Shown piece by piece: positions 1 to 7,600 of a stretch of DNA of 24,723 nt. This DNA is from Deltaproteobacteria bacterium (GTDB lineage: Bacteria; Bdellovibrionota_B; Oligoflexia; Oligoflexales; Bog-1112). The notes beneath the pieces are model-generated. The model was given only the letters and a program-made list of their open reading frames with translations. It was not told the origin of the DNA and searched no databases. Numbering within the stretch: the stretch's first letter is position 1; each line of letters opens with the position of its first letter. The position numbers and the translations under genes are program-made. Location: assembly GCA_016186945.1 (NCBI GenBank), contig JACPKR010000056.1:1-24723 (forward strand), given 5' to 3'.

Positions 1-238
1 CAGCAGCCTTCCTTGAAAAAGTTGGATCCCCCGCGGTCAAGCCGCGGGATGACAGATTGGTCCAAGAGGAACTTTTTTCCCACGTCATCCCGCGGCTTGA
101 CCGCGGGATCCAACGGCAGCCTTCCTTGAAAAAGTTGGATCCCCCGCGGGCAAGCCGCGGGATGACAGACTGGTCCAAGAGGAACTTTTTTCCCACGTCA
201 TCCCGCGGCTTGACCGCGGGATCCAACAGCAGCCTTCC
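1..238. repeat. Array of GC-rich inverted palindromes, 113-bp period
   Basis: Two complete units and a partial third repeat every 113 bp (the motif CAGCCTTCC recurs at 4, 117 and 230). Each unit holds two copies of a roughly 31-bp palindrome in opposite orientation (core CCCGCGGTCAAGCCGCGGG, flanked by GTTGGATC and GATGAC), separated by about 30 bp. Each palindrome can fold alone, and the pair can form a long hairpin. Units differ at only a few bases. The array ends exactly at the stop codon of the HD-GYP gene (239-241) and probably continues upstream of the window. The same core is widely seen as dispersed repeats in alphaproteobacterial genomes, from memory. The open frame across it is a translation of the repeat, not a gene. 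Confidence 0.9.
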
Positions 239-1438
239 TTATTTATGAGATAGCTTTCTTAAGGCATTTGCAAAACTGTCTTTTTCACCTAGGATGATGA
301 GATGTGATTTGTCGAGTTGCTTTTCCTTCTCCTCGTAGAGCTTGATGCTTTTGTCAATCATGTTACGGAAAGGTTCGAAGATTTCCATGTCGTAATCCGT
401 GGGAGCCAGGTCTTTCATGATTGCTATTGCCTTCTGCGGGGTATAAGCCTCTTTGTACACCCTCTTCATGATGAGTGCCGAGTAGACGTCAGCGATCATA
501 ACGATGCGAGCATAGAGGTGGATGCCGTGGGGATCGTCTTCCAGTCGCCCCTTCTTCCCAAAGGGGTAGCCGTGTCCGTCCCAACGCTCATGGTGTTCCA
601 ACGCGACTTTGGCTACCAAGCGGTCGATTGGTGCTCCTTTTGTAATGGCTTTGATGAGTTCTTCGTTTCCAAGTGTGGTGTGGGTTTTCATGACGTCATA
701 TTCTTCAGGAGAAAATTTCCCAGGCTTGTTTAGAATATCGTTAGGAACGCATGTTTTTCCCGCATCATGATAGAGCCCCCCTTGACTGACTAGCTCAACC
801 TCTTCCTTGGAGAGGGGTGTCTTTATAAGCTGGGTGGCAATAATACCCGCAAGCATAGCCACAGAAGCGCTATGGTCGTAAAGCGTTGAGTCGCAGAGGA
901 TCATGCGACTGAGGGTTCCGATCGATACAGCGCTTTCTAGTTGCGACTCCATGAGCTTAGAGACGGCTTCCTTGGCTTTGGTCACGACAAGGTTATTGAT
1001 CCCTCCCTTTACAATCATCTGACTTGCGGCGGACAGGTCTTCAAATACTTCCATAACTTTTGGGTCAAGGGTGGGGTCAAGCTCCAACACATGCTTGTAT
1101 TTTTTCTGCCTGACGCTTGTGATCGCGTTCTGGTATTTGGGATAATCTGCTACGAGGACGAAGACATCTATTTGCCCCAACGGTTTTTCCAACGTGGTCT
1201 TGATTTGATCAATCAGCAGAGGGGAAAACTCTTCCGGCCGTATGAACTCGATCATTTCGTCACCGGCACGGAAATATATGGGAAAGTTAATACTTCCGGC
1301 TTCCTTCAAGACAGGAAATTGCTCGTGATTCAATTTGCGAAAGCGTTTGAAACTAGTTTCGTCGATCTTAAAGACTTTGCAGCGCTTACGTGTTTCTTCC
1401 TTGATTACATAATGCTTTGATTTCTGTTCCATAGTCAT
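239..1438 (-). CDS. HD-GYP domain protein, putative cyclic-di-GMP phosphodiesterase
   Basis: A 399-residue cytoplasmic protein with no membrane segment. The C-terminal half is an HD-GYP metal-dependent phosphohydrolase domain: His189 (YDHS), the HD pair at 224-225 (YHDAGK), His253 (KTH), HHERWDGHGYP at 281-292 carrying the GYP signature, and IADVYSAL at 315-322, where family members usually have a second Asp instead of Ser. Members hydrolyse cyclic di-GMP and so control motility, adhesion or surface polysaccharides. The first 150 residues are an unrecognised sensory or regulatory region. The gene is separated by 121 bp from the waaF-like gene upstream and may have its own promoter. The start at 1438 has only a weak ribosome binding site (GAGA); an ATG six bases further in is possible. 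Its stop codon abuts the palindrome array. Confidence 0.9.
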   Translation of the reverse strand: MTMEQKSKHYVIKEETRKRCKVFKIDETSFKRFRKLNHEQFPVLKEAGSINFPIYFRAGDEMIEFIRPEEFSPLLIDQIKTTLEKPLGQIDVFVLVADYPKYQNAITSVRQKKYKHVLELDPTLDPKVMEVFEDLSAASQMIVKGGINNLVVTKAKEAVSKLMESQLESAVSIGTLSRMILCDSTLYDHSASVAMLAGIIATQLIKTPLSKEEVELVSQGGLYHDAGKTCVPNDILNKPGKFSPEEYDVMKTHTTLGNEELIKAITKGAPIDRLVAKVALEHHERWDGHGYPFGKKGRLEDDPHGIHLYARIVMIADVYSALIMKRVYKEAYTPQKAIAIMKDLAPTDYDMEIFEPFRNMIDKSIKLYEEKEKQLDKSHLIILGEKDSFANALRKLSHK

Positions 1439-1559
1439 GGAAAGCGTCTCTAGTGTCGTGCATTTTCTAGCTTAATCCTTTATCGGGGATTGGACATTTG
1501 AATTTAGGTGAAATATGAAAAACTTGGAGAGAGGAGATTAAACTTTAAATTACAGGCGA

Positions 1560-2618
1560 TTACAGAACTGCTAAAGCCCGTTGGGTCATTTTTTCAACGC
1601 TGATGTTCTTCATGCAGGCAAAATGCCCAAGGGGGCAAAGCTGGGGACCGTGGTCGCTACAGGGGCGACAGGACAAACTGTGCTCGACCACCTGAGAATG
1701 TTTGGCAAGGGGGCCAAAGCCCAGGGACGGCGTCGTGGATCCAAAAACGACCAGACTTCTCACGTGAAAGGCGGACGCAAAATGAACAGGCGAGCTATCG
1801 TTGCTTATAAGAAGACTCAGACGTGGAAACAAGCGTCGCAGATCGTCGAAACTCGTTAACCCTGCGAGGTTCCATAGAGGGACGTTTGAACTTCGTTGCA
1901 ACGCGGATGCGAGGGAGTCGGCCCATCCTTTCTCACCTTTGCTGCCTATGAGGACAAGACCTGTCTTGGGTCTGGCCCCGAGTCGTTTTGCCAGCTCGGT
2001 GTAAGATTCCAAGGGCCAGCGTTTGGTCCCCCACTGGGTACCGACGGCAAGACCAACGAGTTCACCCGTGAAATTAGCAAGCTCCCTCTGCCATGGCACA
2101 TCGGGCACTAAGGGGAGGGCTTGCAGGAGGGGACGCGCAGCTAACACCGTCTCTCTCTCGACGCCCAACGGCTCAAGAAGAAGAGCGATCCGCTGAACCT
2201 CGTGGAACACTGAAATGCGAGGAATGGTCTGAGTTGCCAGAAAACTGAAACTGCTTTCCGTGTAAGTAAGTGTAGGAAAGCCAAGGAAGCGGCAGAGGAG
2301 GGATGAACGCACGCTTCTGTGGGGTTGAATGATAAGAGTCGACGCTTTTTCGAGAGAGAGTTCTCGCAAGGCTGTCCTAATTTTCGAAAATCCCATGAGC
2401 CCGGTTCTACTTTTTGCATAGACCAGACGAGTTTCCAAGGCTGGCATGCCTTTCAAAAGTTCCCAACCTTCGGGCGTTGTTATGATGTGCTGCCTGATGT
2501 GAGGAAACTCCTTCCTTACAAGGTTGATGGCCCCTGTGGTCAAAACGATATCGCCTATGAAAGCCGTCTGTAACCAAACGATATCGCTCAATTGATTGGC
2601 GGAGGGAATCTTTCTCAT
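1560..2618 (-). CDS. waaF: Glycosyltransferase family 9, LPS heptosyltransferase II-like
   Basis: A 352-residue GT9 enzyme, the usual length for the family. It is expected to transfer L-glycero-D-manno-heptose from ADP-heptose to the LPS inner core at the cytoplasmic face of the inner membrane. The N-terminal Rossmann half begins QTAFIGDIVLTT (17-28). The nucleotide-sugar half has GTQWGTKRWPLESY (193-206) and SNDSSPVHFASA (272-283). The C-terminal run of cysteines at 317, 320, 328 and 335 in a C-x2-C...CPLGH..CM pattern is typical of WaaF. The start overlaps the stop of the upstream acetyltransferase gene as ATGA, indicating translational coupling. It is the last gene of the five-gene operon. 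WaaF is favoured over WaaC or WaaQ because of the Cys cluster; the sugar specificity is inferred. Confidence 0.85.
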   Translation of the reverse strand: MRKIPSANQLSDIVWLQTAFIGDIVLTTGAINLVRKEFPHIRQHIITTPEGWELLKGMPALETRLVYAKSRTGLMGFSKIRTALRELSLEKASTLIIQPHRSVRSSLLCRFLGFPTLTYTESSFSFLATQTIPRISVFHEVQRIALLLEPLGVERETVLAARPLLQALPLVPDVPWQRELANFTGELVGLAVGTQWGTKRWPLESYTELAKRLGARPKTGLVLIGSKGEKGWADSLASALQRSSNVPLWNLAGLTSFDDLRRLFPRLSLLISNDSSPVHFASAFHVRSLVVFGSTTPSLGFGPLAKHSQVVEHSLSCRPCSDHGPQLCPLGHFACMKNISVEKMTQRALAVL

Positions 2619-3058
2619 GAGGGGAACACTTCCTTCATATAAATAAGGGCGTCAGCCCCATCGTCGTAATATTTCTTCCGAACGTTGATCACGTGCATGC
2701 CAAAACTATCGTAAAGCTTGCGTGCTGAGAGATTGGCTTCATGCACTTCCAGGAATATCTTTTGCGGTCGCTTTATATGTTTCAGGTACACTTCCAGATG
2801 AGCGAGGAGCGTTGTCGCAAGTTTCGCCCGCCTCTTTGACGGCTGCGTGAAAATATAAATAATGTCGCAACCCTGGTGGTGCAGGTTTACGAACAATGCG
2901 CCGGCGATGTTTTTAGCATCACCGGCTAAAATTAGAAGATAGCTGCCCTGCTGTAAAGACGATTCCACCTCCCGCCATGGCCAGTGCCCCCACGTTTCGG
3001 TGAGTAATCGGAAGGCTTTGGGGACATCCTCCCCACGTTGAATGAGCGAAAATTCCAT
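2615..3058 (-). CDS. rimI: GNAT family N-acetyltransferase, RimI-like
   Basis: A 147-residue single-domain GNAT protein. The C-terminal half matches RimI: FLEVHEANLSARKLYDSFGM (residues about 103-122), then VRKKYYDDGADALIYMK. RimI acetylates the N-terminal alanine of ribosomal protein S18, and related enzymes modify other protein N-termini. The acetyl-CoA binding loop is weaker than usual (QPSKRRAKLATTLL instead of the R/Q-x-x-G-x-G/A consensus), so the exact substrate is uncertain. The gene starts 9 bp after the SurA-like gene and overlaps the waaF-like gene by 4 bp, so it is probably co-transcribed and coupled with both. It is not next to tsaB, which often accompanies rimI elsewhere. Confidence 0.75.
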   Translation of the reverse strand: MEFSLIQRGEDVPKAFRLLTETWGHWPWREVESSLQQGSYLLILAGDAKNIAGALFVNLHHQGCDIIYIFTQPSKRRAKLATTLLAHLEVYLKHIKRPQKIFLEVHEANLSARKLYDSFGMHVINVRKKYYDDGADALIYMKEVFPS

Positions 3059-3067
3059 CCTAATTGC

Positions 3068-3643
3068 TCATTGTTGGGAAGGTGAAAATGCGTTTGGTTG
3101 GATGAGCTTATAGACTTCGGCATCATCGAAAAACCGTACATAGTTCTTTTGCTCCAGGTCTGAGATCGCCAGCCGTCCGTCAGAACTTCGTTTGTGACTT
3201 CCGATGGGGGTGGCCTTCTGATCTCGCACCTTTTCTACCTTCAAAAAGATTTGCAAGGCTGTAAGCAAATCTTGCTCCTTGAGAGCCAAGCGCTCGGCGA
3301 AAGCGCCAGGCAGTCCATGCTTCGTTTTCTCCCTCAGGAGATTCATCGTTTTATCCAAGTCTGCCTGAGGAGTGGGAGAGACATGACGAAGTTTTTGAGA
3401 TTCCTCGTAAAGAAGTATGTCGTTTTTAAACTCCGTCAACACCTTTCCCCATGTCTGTTCGTTAGGAAGCAGGTTATAGTCCGCGCTTGTGACTGCCTTG
3501 ACAAGAAAATAAGTTTCCACCTCTCGCTGTGTGAAGGCAGTTTCATTGATTTTTAGGATCATGCGGTCGATGACGATCGTTTCGGCGCCAAGCGAGCGGG
3601 GAAACAACAATGACGCAAGAACAAGAGTGCGACATAATTTCAT
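3068..3643 (-). CDS. Exported SurA N-terminal-domain-like protein
   Basis: A 191-residue protein with an apparent signal peptide (MKLCRTLVLASLLFPRSLGA, residues 1-20). The mature start ETIVIDRMILKINETAFTQR resembles the opening of SurA-type periplasmic chaperones, in which the helical N-terminal domain binds unfolded outer-membrane proteins. There is no parvulin peptidyl-prolyl isomerase domain, and the protein is less than half the length of SurA, so it would be a chaperone-only form. The frame is open for 45 more codons upstream, but the ATG at 3643 is chosen because it gives the signal peptide and an ATGA overlap with the manA stop. The function is inferred from weak similarity. Confidence 0.65.
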   Translation of the reverse strand: MKLCRTLVLASLLFPRSLGAETIVIDRMILKINETAFTQREVETYFLVKAVTSADYNLLPNEQTWGKVLTEFKNDILLYEESQKLRHVSPTPQADLDKTMNLLREKTKHGLPGAFAERLALKEQDLLTALQIFLKVEKVRDQKATPIGSHKRSSDGRLAISDLEQKNYVRFFDDAEVYKLIQPNAFSPSQQ

Positions 3644-4755
3644 CGGTGCTGTCCCCCTTGTGAAAACAGGCATGTCCCGCTCCCTGGCGTGACGAGAAAA
3701 AGTTGTGAGGCTTTGATCCCACGCACGGACAGGGGAAAGGCCTTGTGCGGCAAAAGGGCAGGCTGACCTTTTTGCCATCTCGTTTCGTTTTGCGTCGGAG
3801 TGGTGAGGGAAAACTCTCCGGCTAAGGAGAGCATCGCTGCATAAGCGTCTTTGACTTCAACGGTGAGCATGGCGTTCTCCTCAAGACTGACAAGGTGAGA
3901 ACGATAGTAGGGATTGGTACCAAAGCTTAGAACATCGTAGCCTGCCCCTTGGGAACGAACTGGCTTGCAGTAAAGCTGTTCTATCAACGCTGGTCCCCAA
4001 TCTTGAGTGGGATCCACAAGGGCAAGTGATTCCTTGATATGTAAATCTCTCGGTTTACCATGAGGGTCAAGTTGTCCTTGTTCATTGTATGTGCGCCCCC
4101 AGTCCCACATGCGGTAGGTTCTCCCCATTTTTCCAGGAACGATACGTTGTGGTTCTACAAGTGTGATTCCTTTCCCTACAGCATGGCAAATACCCGGAGG
4201 AATTTCCAGATAGTCGCCAGGTTTCAAGGGGACGAATTGCAAGTGTGCTTCCAAATTTTCACCGCTCAGCAGGAGATCGTTTAGTTTTTCCTTGGTCATC
4301 GCTTCGCGAAAGCCGAGGTAGACACCCGCACCCTTTGCCGCGGCTAGAACGTACCACGACTCGGGTTTGCCACACTCGTTTGCCTTCAAAAACGAGTCGT
4401 GATCGTGAGGATGAACCTGCAGAGAAAGCTTGTCCTGAGCATCAATGATTTTGACTAGAATCTCGCAACTTGGCACAGCACTCTTCGCCGCCAAGCTGGG
4501 AGAAAGGATGTCGTCAGGAGCGCTTGCCACAAACTCTGCAAGGGTTTGGTCCTCCCCAACAAGCTTCGAAGGAAAGGACGGCTCGCAGGAAAACTCCCAA
4601 GACTCGCCTATCACCAACCCCACAGCGTCCGGATTTAAATTTTCCTTCAAATGCCGGCTTATATAAGTTCCCCCCCAAGGAGTGCGTAGGCGCGGGGTGA
4701 AGTTATCCGGGGCAAGGGCGACAGGGCGATCTGTTAATCCGGACTTTGCCATCAT
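3640..4755 (-). CDS. manA: Mannose-6-phosphate isomerase, type I (ManA-like)
   Basis: Interconverts mannose 6-phosphate and fructose 6-phosphate, supplying GDP-mannose for LPS or exopolysaccharide, or allowing mannose use. The cupin zinc site is visible in SLQVHPHDH (Gln and His ligands), GKPESWYVL (Glu) and PPGICHAVGKG (His), followed by the conserved TLVEPQR. The catalytic cupin half is complete and the total of about 371 residues is normal for the short bacterial form. Three in-frame ATG codons (4770, 4755, 4752) could start it. The one at 4755 forms a TGATG overlap with the stop of the HIT gene and is preferred, though AGG lies best spaced for 4752. The 3' end overlaps the SurA-like gene as ATGA. 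Confidence 0.88.
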   Translation of the reverse strand: MMAKSGLTDRPVALAPDNFTPRLRTPWGGTYISRHLKENLNPDAVGLVIGESWEFSCEPSFPSKLVGEDQTLAEFVASAPDDILSPSLAAKSAVPSCEILVKIIDAQDKLSLQVHPHDHDSFLKANECGKPESWYVLAAAKGAGVYLGFREAMTKEKLNDLLLSGENLEAHLQFVPLKPGDYLEIPPGICHAVGKGITLVEPQRIVPGKMGRTYRMWDWGRTYNEQGQLDPHGKPRDLHIKESLALVDPTQDWGPALIEQLYCKPVRSQGAGYDVLSFGTNPYYRSHLVSLEENAMLTVEVKDAYAAMLSLAGEFSLTTPTQNETRWQKGQPALLPHKAFPLSVRGIKASQLFLVTPGSGTCLFSQGGQHR

Positions 4756-5105
4756 CAGCCTGGGGGCCATTTCATTTGGCGTCCGCCGAGGATGTGAGCA
4801 TGGACGTATTCGACCGTCTGCTGCCCATTTTTACCGTAGTTGAAAATCACGCGGTAACCTTGCGCTTCCAGTCCTAGCTGTTTGGCGACACGTGCGACAC
4901 CTTGCAAAAAAGCGCCCAAGTCCTTTTGGTCTAAATCCAAGATGTCAGGGAACCCTACTATCTTATTCTGTGGGATGACGAGAACATGCACAGGTGCCTG
5001 AGGGTTGATATCTTGAAATGCTAAAACAACCTCATCTTCATAAATAATCTTAGCAGGAATTTCCTTGCTTTTAATTCGATCAAAGACCGTAATTTCTTCC
5101 GTCAC
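4755..5105 (-). CDS. HIT-family (HINT-like) nucleotide-binding protein
   Basis: A 116-residue single-domain protein of the histidine-triad family, which hydrolyses purine nucleoside phosphoramidates and aminoacyl-adenylates. The N-terminal FDRIKSKEIPAKIIYEDE and the central VLVIPQNKIV match HINT proteins. The C-terminal motif is EYVHAHILGGRQMKWPPG. Aligned with the usual H-x-H-x-H, the first His is Tyr, but the middle (nucleophile) and last His remain, so activity is likely kept. It starts with GTG at 5105, justified by a strong ribosome binding site AAGGAGG seven bases upstream. It is the first gene of the minus-strand operon that runs to the waaF-like gene. The G-run repeat begins only 24 bp upstream of its start. 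Confidence 0.9.
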   Translation of the reverse strand: MTEEITVFDRIKSKEIPAKIIYEDEVVLAFQDINPQAPVHVLVIPQNKIVGFPDILDLDQKDLGAFLQGVARVAKQLGLEAQGYRVIFNYGKNGQQTVEYVHAHILGGRQMKWPPG

Positions 5106-5129
5106 GTCAGCCTCCTTCTATTGGGAACT

Positions 5130-5283
5130 TAATACGTAACCCGCTTGTGGCAAGGAGGTGGTTTGGAGGAAACTGCGCAGCTGGTTCCTCCAAGAAATCC
5201 CTTGGGGGAGCGACGGTTCCCTCGCCCCCCCAAACCCCCCTCTCCCTATTTGCCCCAAGTGGCTTCCCATATTATAACATTAC
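5130..5283 (+). repeat. G-run element, full copy C1
   Basis: About 154 bp. The left end is TAATACGTAACCCGCTTGTG. The right end, read inward on the other strand, has AAGCCACTTGGGGCAA, so the ends form imperfect inverted repeats (GTAAsCCrCTTGkGGCAA). Inside are a hairpin with arms TTGGAGGAA and TTCCTCCAA around CTGCGCAG, and a C-rich stretch at 5219-5246 that is a G-quadruplex motif on the minus strand (G tracts of 3, 6, 7 and 3 with 3-nt loops). It is nearly identical over its left 100 bp to the copy at 19441-19583. It fills most of the space between two divergent operons. The right end carries about 11 extra bases relative to the copy at 24583. Confidence 0.85.
5250..5278 (+). promoter_or_regulatory. 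Candidate sigma-70 promoter at the right end of element C1
   Basis: TTGCCC (5250-5255) and TATAAC (5273-5278) are separated by 17 bp. They match the -35 and -10 consensus at four and five of six positions. The -35 lies in the terminal repeat of the G-run element and the -10 lies in its last bases. Transcription would start near 5285, 24 bp before the first gene of the plus-strand operon. No better promoter fits between the element and the gene. Predicted by eye. Confidence 0.4.
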
Positions 5284-5308
5284 GGCGCATCTTGAGGGAA
5301 AGGGAGAC

Positions 5309-5569
5309 ATGGCTTATCAGAAAATTCTGGTCGATAATCTGACCTGTAAACGACGTTTTCATATCAGTTTTGACGATGAGCAGGGGAAGGAGCCGAATGT
5401 TGAAATTCGTTGCCTTCATTGTAACGCAGTCGTTTTCAAAAAGGAGAACCACCCACCTGCGAAACTTCTCCGGGATGAGAACCTTATCAAACTCACCGAT
5501 CTCAGCCCAATGCGTAGTAAGGAATGTTACTTTAAAGATAGCCTCGCCCCCAAGCTAACGAAATCATAG
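5309..5569 (+). CDS. Small Cys-containing protein, possible zinc ribbon
   Basis: An 86-residue protein that I do not recognise. It has cysteines at 13, 35, 38 and 73. The pair RCLHC (34-38) is a CxxC knuckle like those in zinc ribbons, and Cys13 (LTCKRRF) lies about 20 residues before it. There is no signal peptide. The frame is open upstream into the repeat element, but the ATG at 5309 is preferred because AGGGAG precedes it and the upstream translation is only repeat sequence shared with another locus. It is the first gene of the plus-strand operon, 8 bp before the amidotransferase-like gene. Metal binding is an inference. Confidence 0.6.
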   Translation: MAYQKILVDNLTCKRRFHISFDDEQGKEPNVEIRCLHCNAVVFKKENHPPAKLLRDENLIKLTDLSPMRSKECYFKDSLAPKLTKS

Positions 5570-5577
5570 GGGCAACG

Positions 5578-6231
5578 ATGCGAAAACAGAGAGAGCTGAT
5601 CGTCATTGACCCTGGGGTTCGCGTTCCAGGGCAAGAATCTTTCAATTTGATCGCGCGCATGTGTGGACTCACTGCAAGCTATCACCTCCCCGCTTTGGGC
5701 GGGATGGGCACTCTTCTGCAGCTTGACAACGAAGCCACCCCCGCCGGTGTTGTGGTCCTGGGAAGCATGGCCAGTGTCAACGATCACACAGGCTGGCAGA
5801 GACAACTTGAACGATGGCTTGAAGAACATGCGAAGCCGGACCTGCCTATGCTCGGGATCTGCTACGGGCATCAACTTTTTGCCGCCATGCACGGAAGTAC
5901 TGTAACGAACCGAGGTTTTAAAGCGGTCGGGTTTCGGGATGTGGAATTGTGTGAGGATAAACGACTCAAGATCGACGCGCAGAGGCTTAGCATCTTTGTC
6001 TCGCACAAGGAAATTGTTGAATCGGTACCACGAGATTTTGAGTCTTTCGCAAGAAGCCAAGAGGTCTCCATTGAAGGATTGAGGCACAAAGATTTACCTT
6101 TGTGGACCCTTCAGGCTCACGTCGATGCTACCGAGCTTTTTTGTAAAGGAAGTGGTTATAGCGGCTTGAATCCTGGCCAGCTAGAGGGCGGGCAGTCCCT
6201 GCTCCGTCAATTTTTGTCCATCATTACGTAA
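5578..6231 (+). CDS. Class I glutamine amidotransferase-like protein
   Basis: A 217-residue single-domain GATase1 protein. The nucleophile elbow MLGICYGHQLFAA places Cys95 as the catalytic cysteine. The His of the triad is probably His181 in LQAHVDATEL, where the common HPE is HVD, an Asp in place of the usual Glu. The overall layout (VVVLGSMASVND near 58-69, then the elbow) resembles the stand-alone amidotransferases related to the GMP synthase glutaminase domain that hydrolyse glutamine or a gamma-glutamyl amide. The natural substrate is unknown. A ribosome binding site (AGGGG) overlaps the stop of the previous gene. The gene sits 18 bp before the GT-C gene, so it is probably co-transcribed. 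Confidence 0.8.
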   Translation: MRKQRELIVIDPGVRVPGQESFNLIARMCGLTASYHLPALGGMGTLLQLDNEATPAGVVVLGSMASVNDHTGWQRQLERWLEEHAKPDLPMLGICYGHQLFAAMHGSTVTNRGFKAVGFRDVELCEDKRLKIDAQRLSIFVSHKEIVESVPRDFESFARSQEVSIEGLRHKDLPLWTLQAHVDATELFCKGSGYSGLNPGQLEGGQSLLRQFLSIIT

Positions 6232-6249
6232 GCAGATCAAGGAGACCCA

Positions 6250-7581
6250 TTGCCCCGCTCGCATATATTTTTCACAAGTCTATTTTTAATCGGTCTGCTG
6301 GGGTTTCGGATATTCTATGGCCTTAACCTTGATTTTTGGAATGACGATGAACGACATGTCTACCTTTTGGGGCTGGAGCTTCTAAGCTTCGAACGCTGGC
6401 CTTACTGGGGTGCGGATATTGTTCATAACGGGACTCAAATTCCAGGAGCTTTGCAGGGGCTGCTCGTTGGACTGCCTTTTTTTGTGGCGAAAATTCCCGA
6501 AGCACCCTTTGTCCTTCTAAACCTTCTTTCCTTTGCAGCCATTCTTCTTTTTGCTTCGTATCTGAAGAAGCACTACAGTAAGTATAGCCTCCTAACTCTT
6601 GTCGCATGGATTTCCAGTCTTCCCTGGACTTTGGAAATTTCCACTCATGTTTATAATCCGTCCTACCTTCTTTTGCCGTCTGTGATCTTTTTTCTGAGCT
6701 TTTTTGAAAGCGTCCCCCTCTTCCGACAAGGGTGGATAAGAGGCTGGCTCGCTTTTTTCCTCATGGGATTAGCGATCGGAACGATTGCACAGCTTCACTT
6801 ATCTTGGCCACTGCTATTGCCGTTTGTCCTTTTGTCGGGCTGGTTTTTAAGGAAAGACTGGCAAGCAACCCTGAAACAAGGTCTGCTTTTTCTTCTTGGC
6901 CTTGCCCTTCCGTCTCTTCTCATCATACCCACGATCGTTACATACGGCACCCAGAGTGTCTTCCAGATAGGCGAACAATCGGGGTGGAATCTCTCCAACC
7001 TGACATTCGTTTTCCATAACCTGGTGCGCTTGCTGTGCTATGCGAGCTATGAATCGTATCTCTTTTTAGGGGAAACGTTTCAGGAAAAAAAAGAGTTTAT
7101 CACCGCAGGCGTGTATCTGCTTCCCTTCGTCGCAGGGGCATCCATCCTAACGGTTGGGCAAGTGTCGTACTTTTTCTACTCCTACTTGCGACATTGGGGG
7201 AGACAAGCTTCCAAAGTGCGGCTTACATTTTTCTTGTTCCTGTTTTCATGGGTGGCGGCTAGTTTGACGTTTGTCGTAAGTTCACGCCCTCCTGTATCGC
7301 GTAACTTGTACCTGCTGGTTCCACTCATGCTTTGGTGTATGTTCTACAGCATTGACCATTTTGTGGGAGACAGCCGAGGCCGCAGGCTTTTCTTTCAAGT
7401 CGTGGTGGGGCTGAGCGTGATTTTCCACGGATTGGTGACGGCTAATCGGTATTTCCATTTCCCTACACACTCGCTGTATGCGAACCGTGAACTGCTCTCA
7501 TCTTGTTTGGAACAACGCGATCCTTACCGGTTTGAAATCCCTCGCTATCGTGAGAAAAAAGGGCAAACTCCTATTTTCTAG
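6250..7581 (+). CDS. GT-C fold membrane glycosyltransferase (ArnT/PMT-like)
   Basis: A 443-residue polytopic inner-membrane protein with roughly ten hydrophobic segments. After the first segment comes LDFWNDDERHVY (27-38), an acidic motif in the first periplasmic loop that is typical of GT-C enzymes using polyprenyl-phosphate sugars (ArnT, PMT and GT39/GT83-like families). Such enzymes move a sugar to lipid A, a polysaccharide or a protein on the periplasmic side. The acceptor cannot be told from sequence. The start is a TTG at 6250, chosen because AAGGAG lies 5 bp upstream and no other start fits the membrane topology. It belongs to the plus-strand operon, 19 bp before the amidohydrolase gene. 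Confidence 0.75.
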   Translation: MPRSHIFFTSLFLIGLLGFRIFYGLNLDFWNDDERHVYLLGLELLSFERWPYWGADIVHNGTQIPGALQGLLVGLPFFVAKIPEAPFVLLNLLSFAAILLFASYLKKHYSKYSLLTLVAWISSLPWTLEISTHVYNPSYLLLPSVIFFLSFFESVPLFRQGWIRGWLAFFLMGLAIGTIAQLHLSWPLLLPFVLLSGWFLRKDWQATLKQGLLFLLGLALPSLLIIPTIVTYGTQSVFQIGEQSGWNLSNLTFVFHNLVRLLCYASYESYLFLGETFQEKKEFITAGVYLLPFVAGASILTVGQVSYFFYSYLRHWGRQASKVRLTFFLFLFSWVAASLTFVVSSRPPVSRNLYLLVPLMLWCMFYSIDHFVGDSRGRRLFFQVVVGLSVIFHGLVTANRYFHFPTHSLYANRELLSSCLEQRDPYRFEIPRYREKKGQTPIF

Positions 7582-7600
7582 AATTTCTAAGGAATTTGAT

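Noticed and set aside
1-238. CRISPR array
   Set aside because: Units are inverted palindromes with identical spacers and a 113-bp period; there are no unique spacers and no cas genes.
57-248. Open frame across the palindrome array
   Set aside because: It is a translation of the GC-rich repeat (HVIPRLDRGIQ type) with no start signal; spurious.
3644-3778. Longer start of the SurA-like gene
   Set aside because: The extension overlaps manA by 45 codons and would bury the signal peptide; the ATGA overlap at 3643 is preferred.
5147-5308. N-terminal extension of the small Cys protein (MARRWFGGNCAAG...)
   Set aside because: The same peptide appears at the start of the hydrolase frame near 19565. 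Both come from the G-run element, so the extensions are repeat sequence; the starts at 5309 and 19394 have better ribosome binding sites.
5527-6087. 186-residue open frame antisense to the amidotransferase-like gene
   Set aside because: The opposite strand has a clear GATase1 domain and operon context; this frame has no domain.
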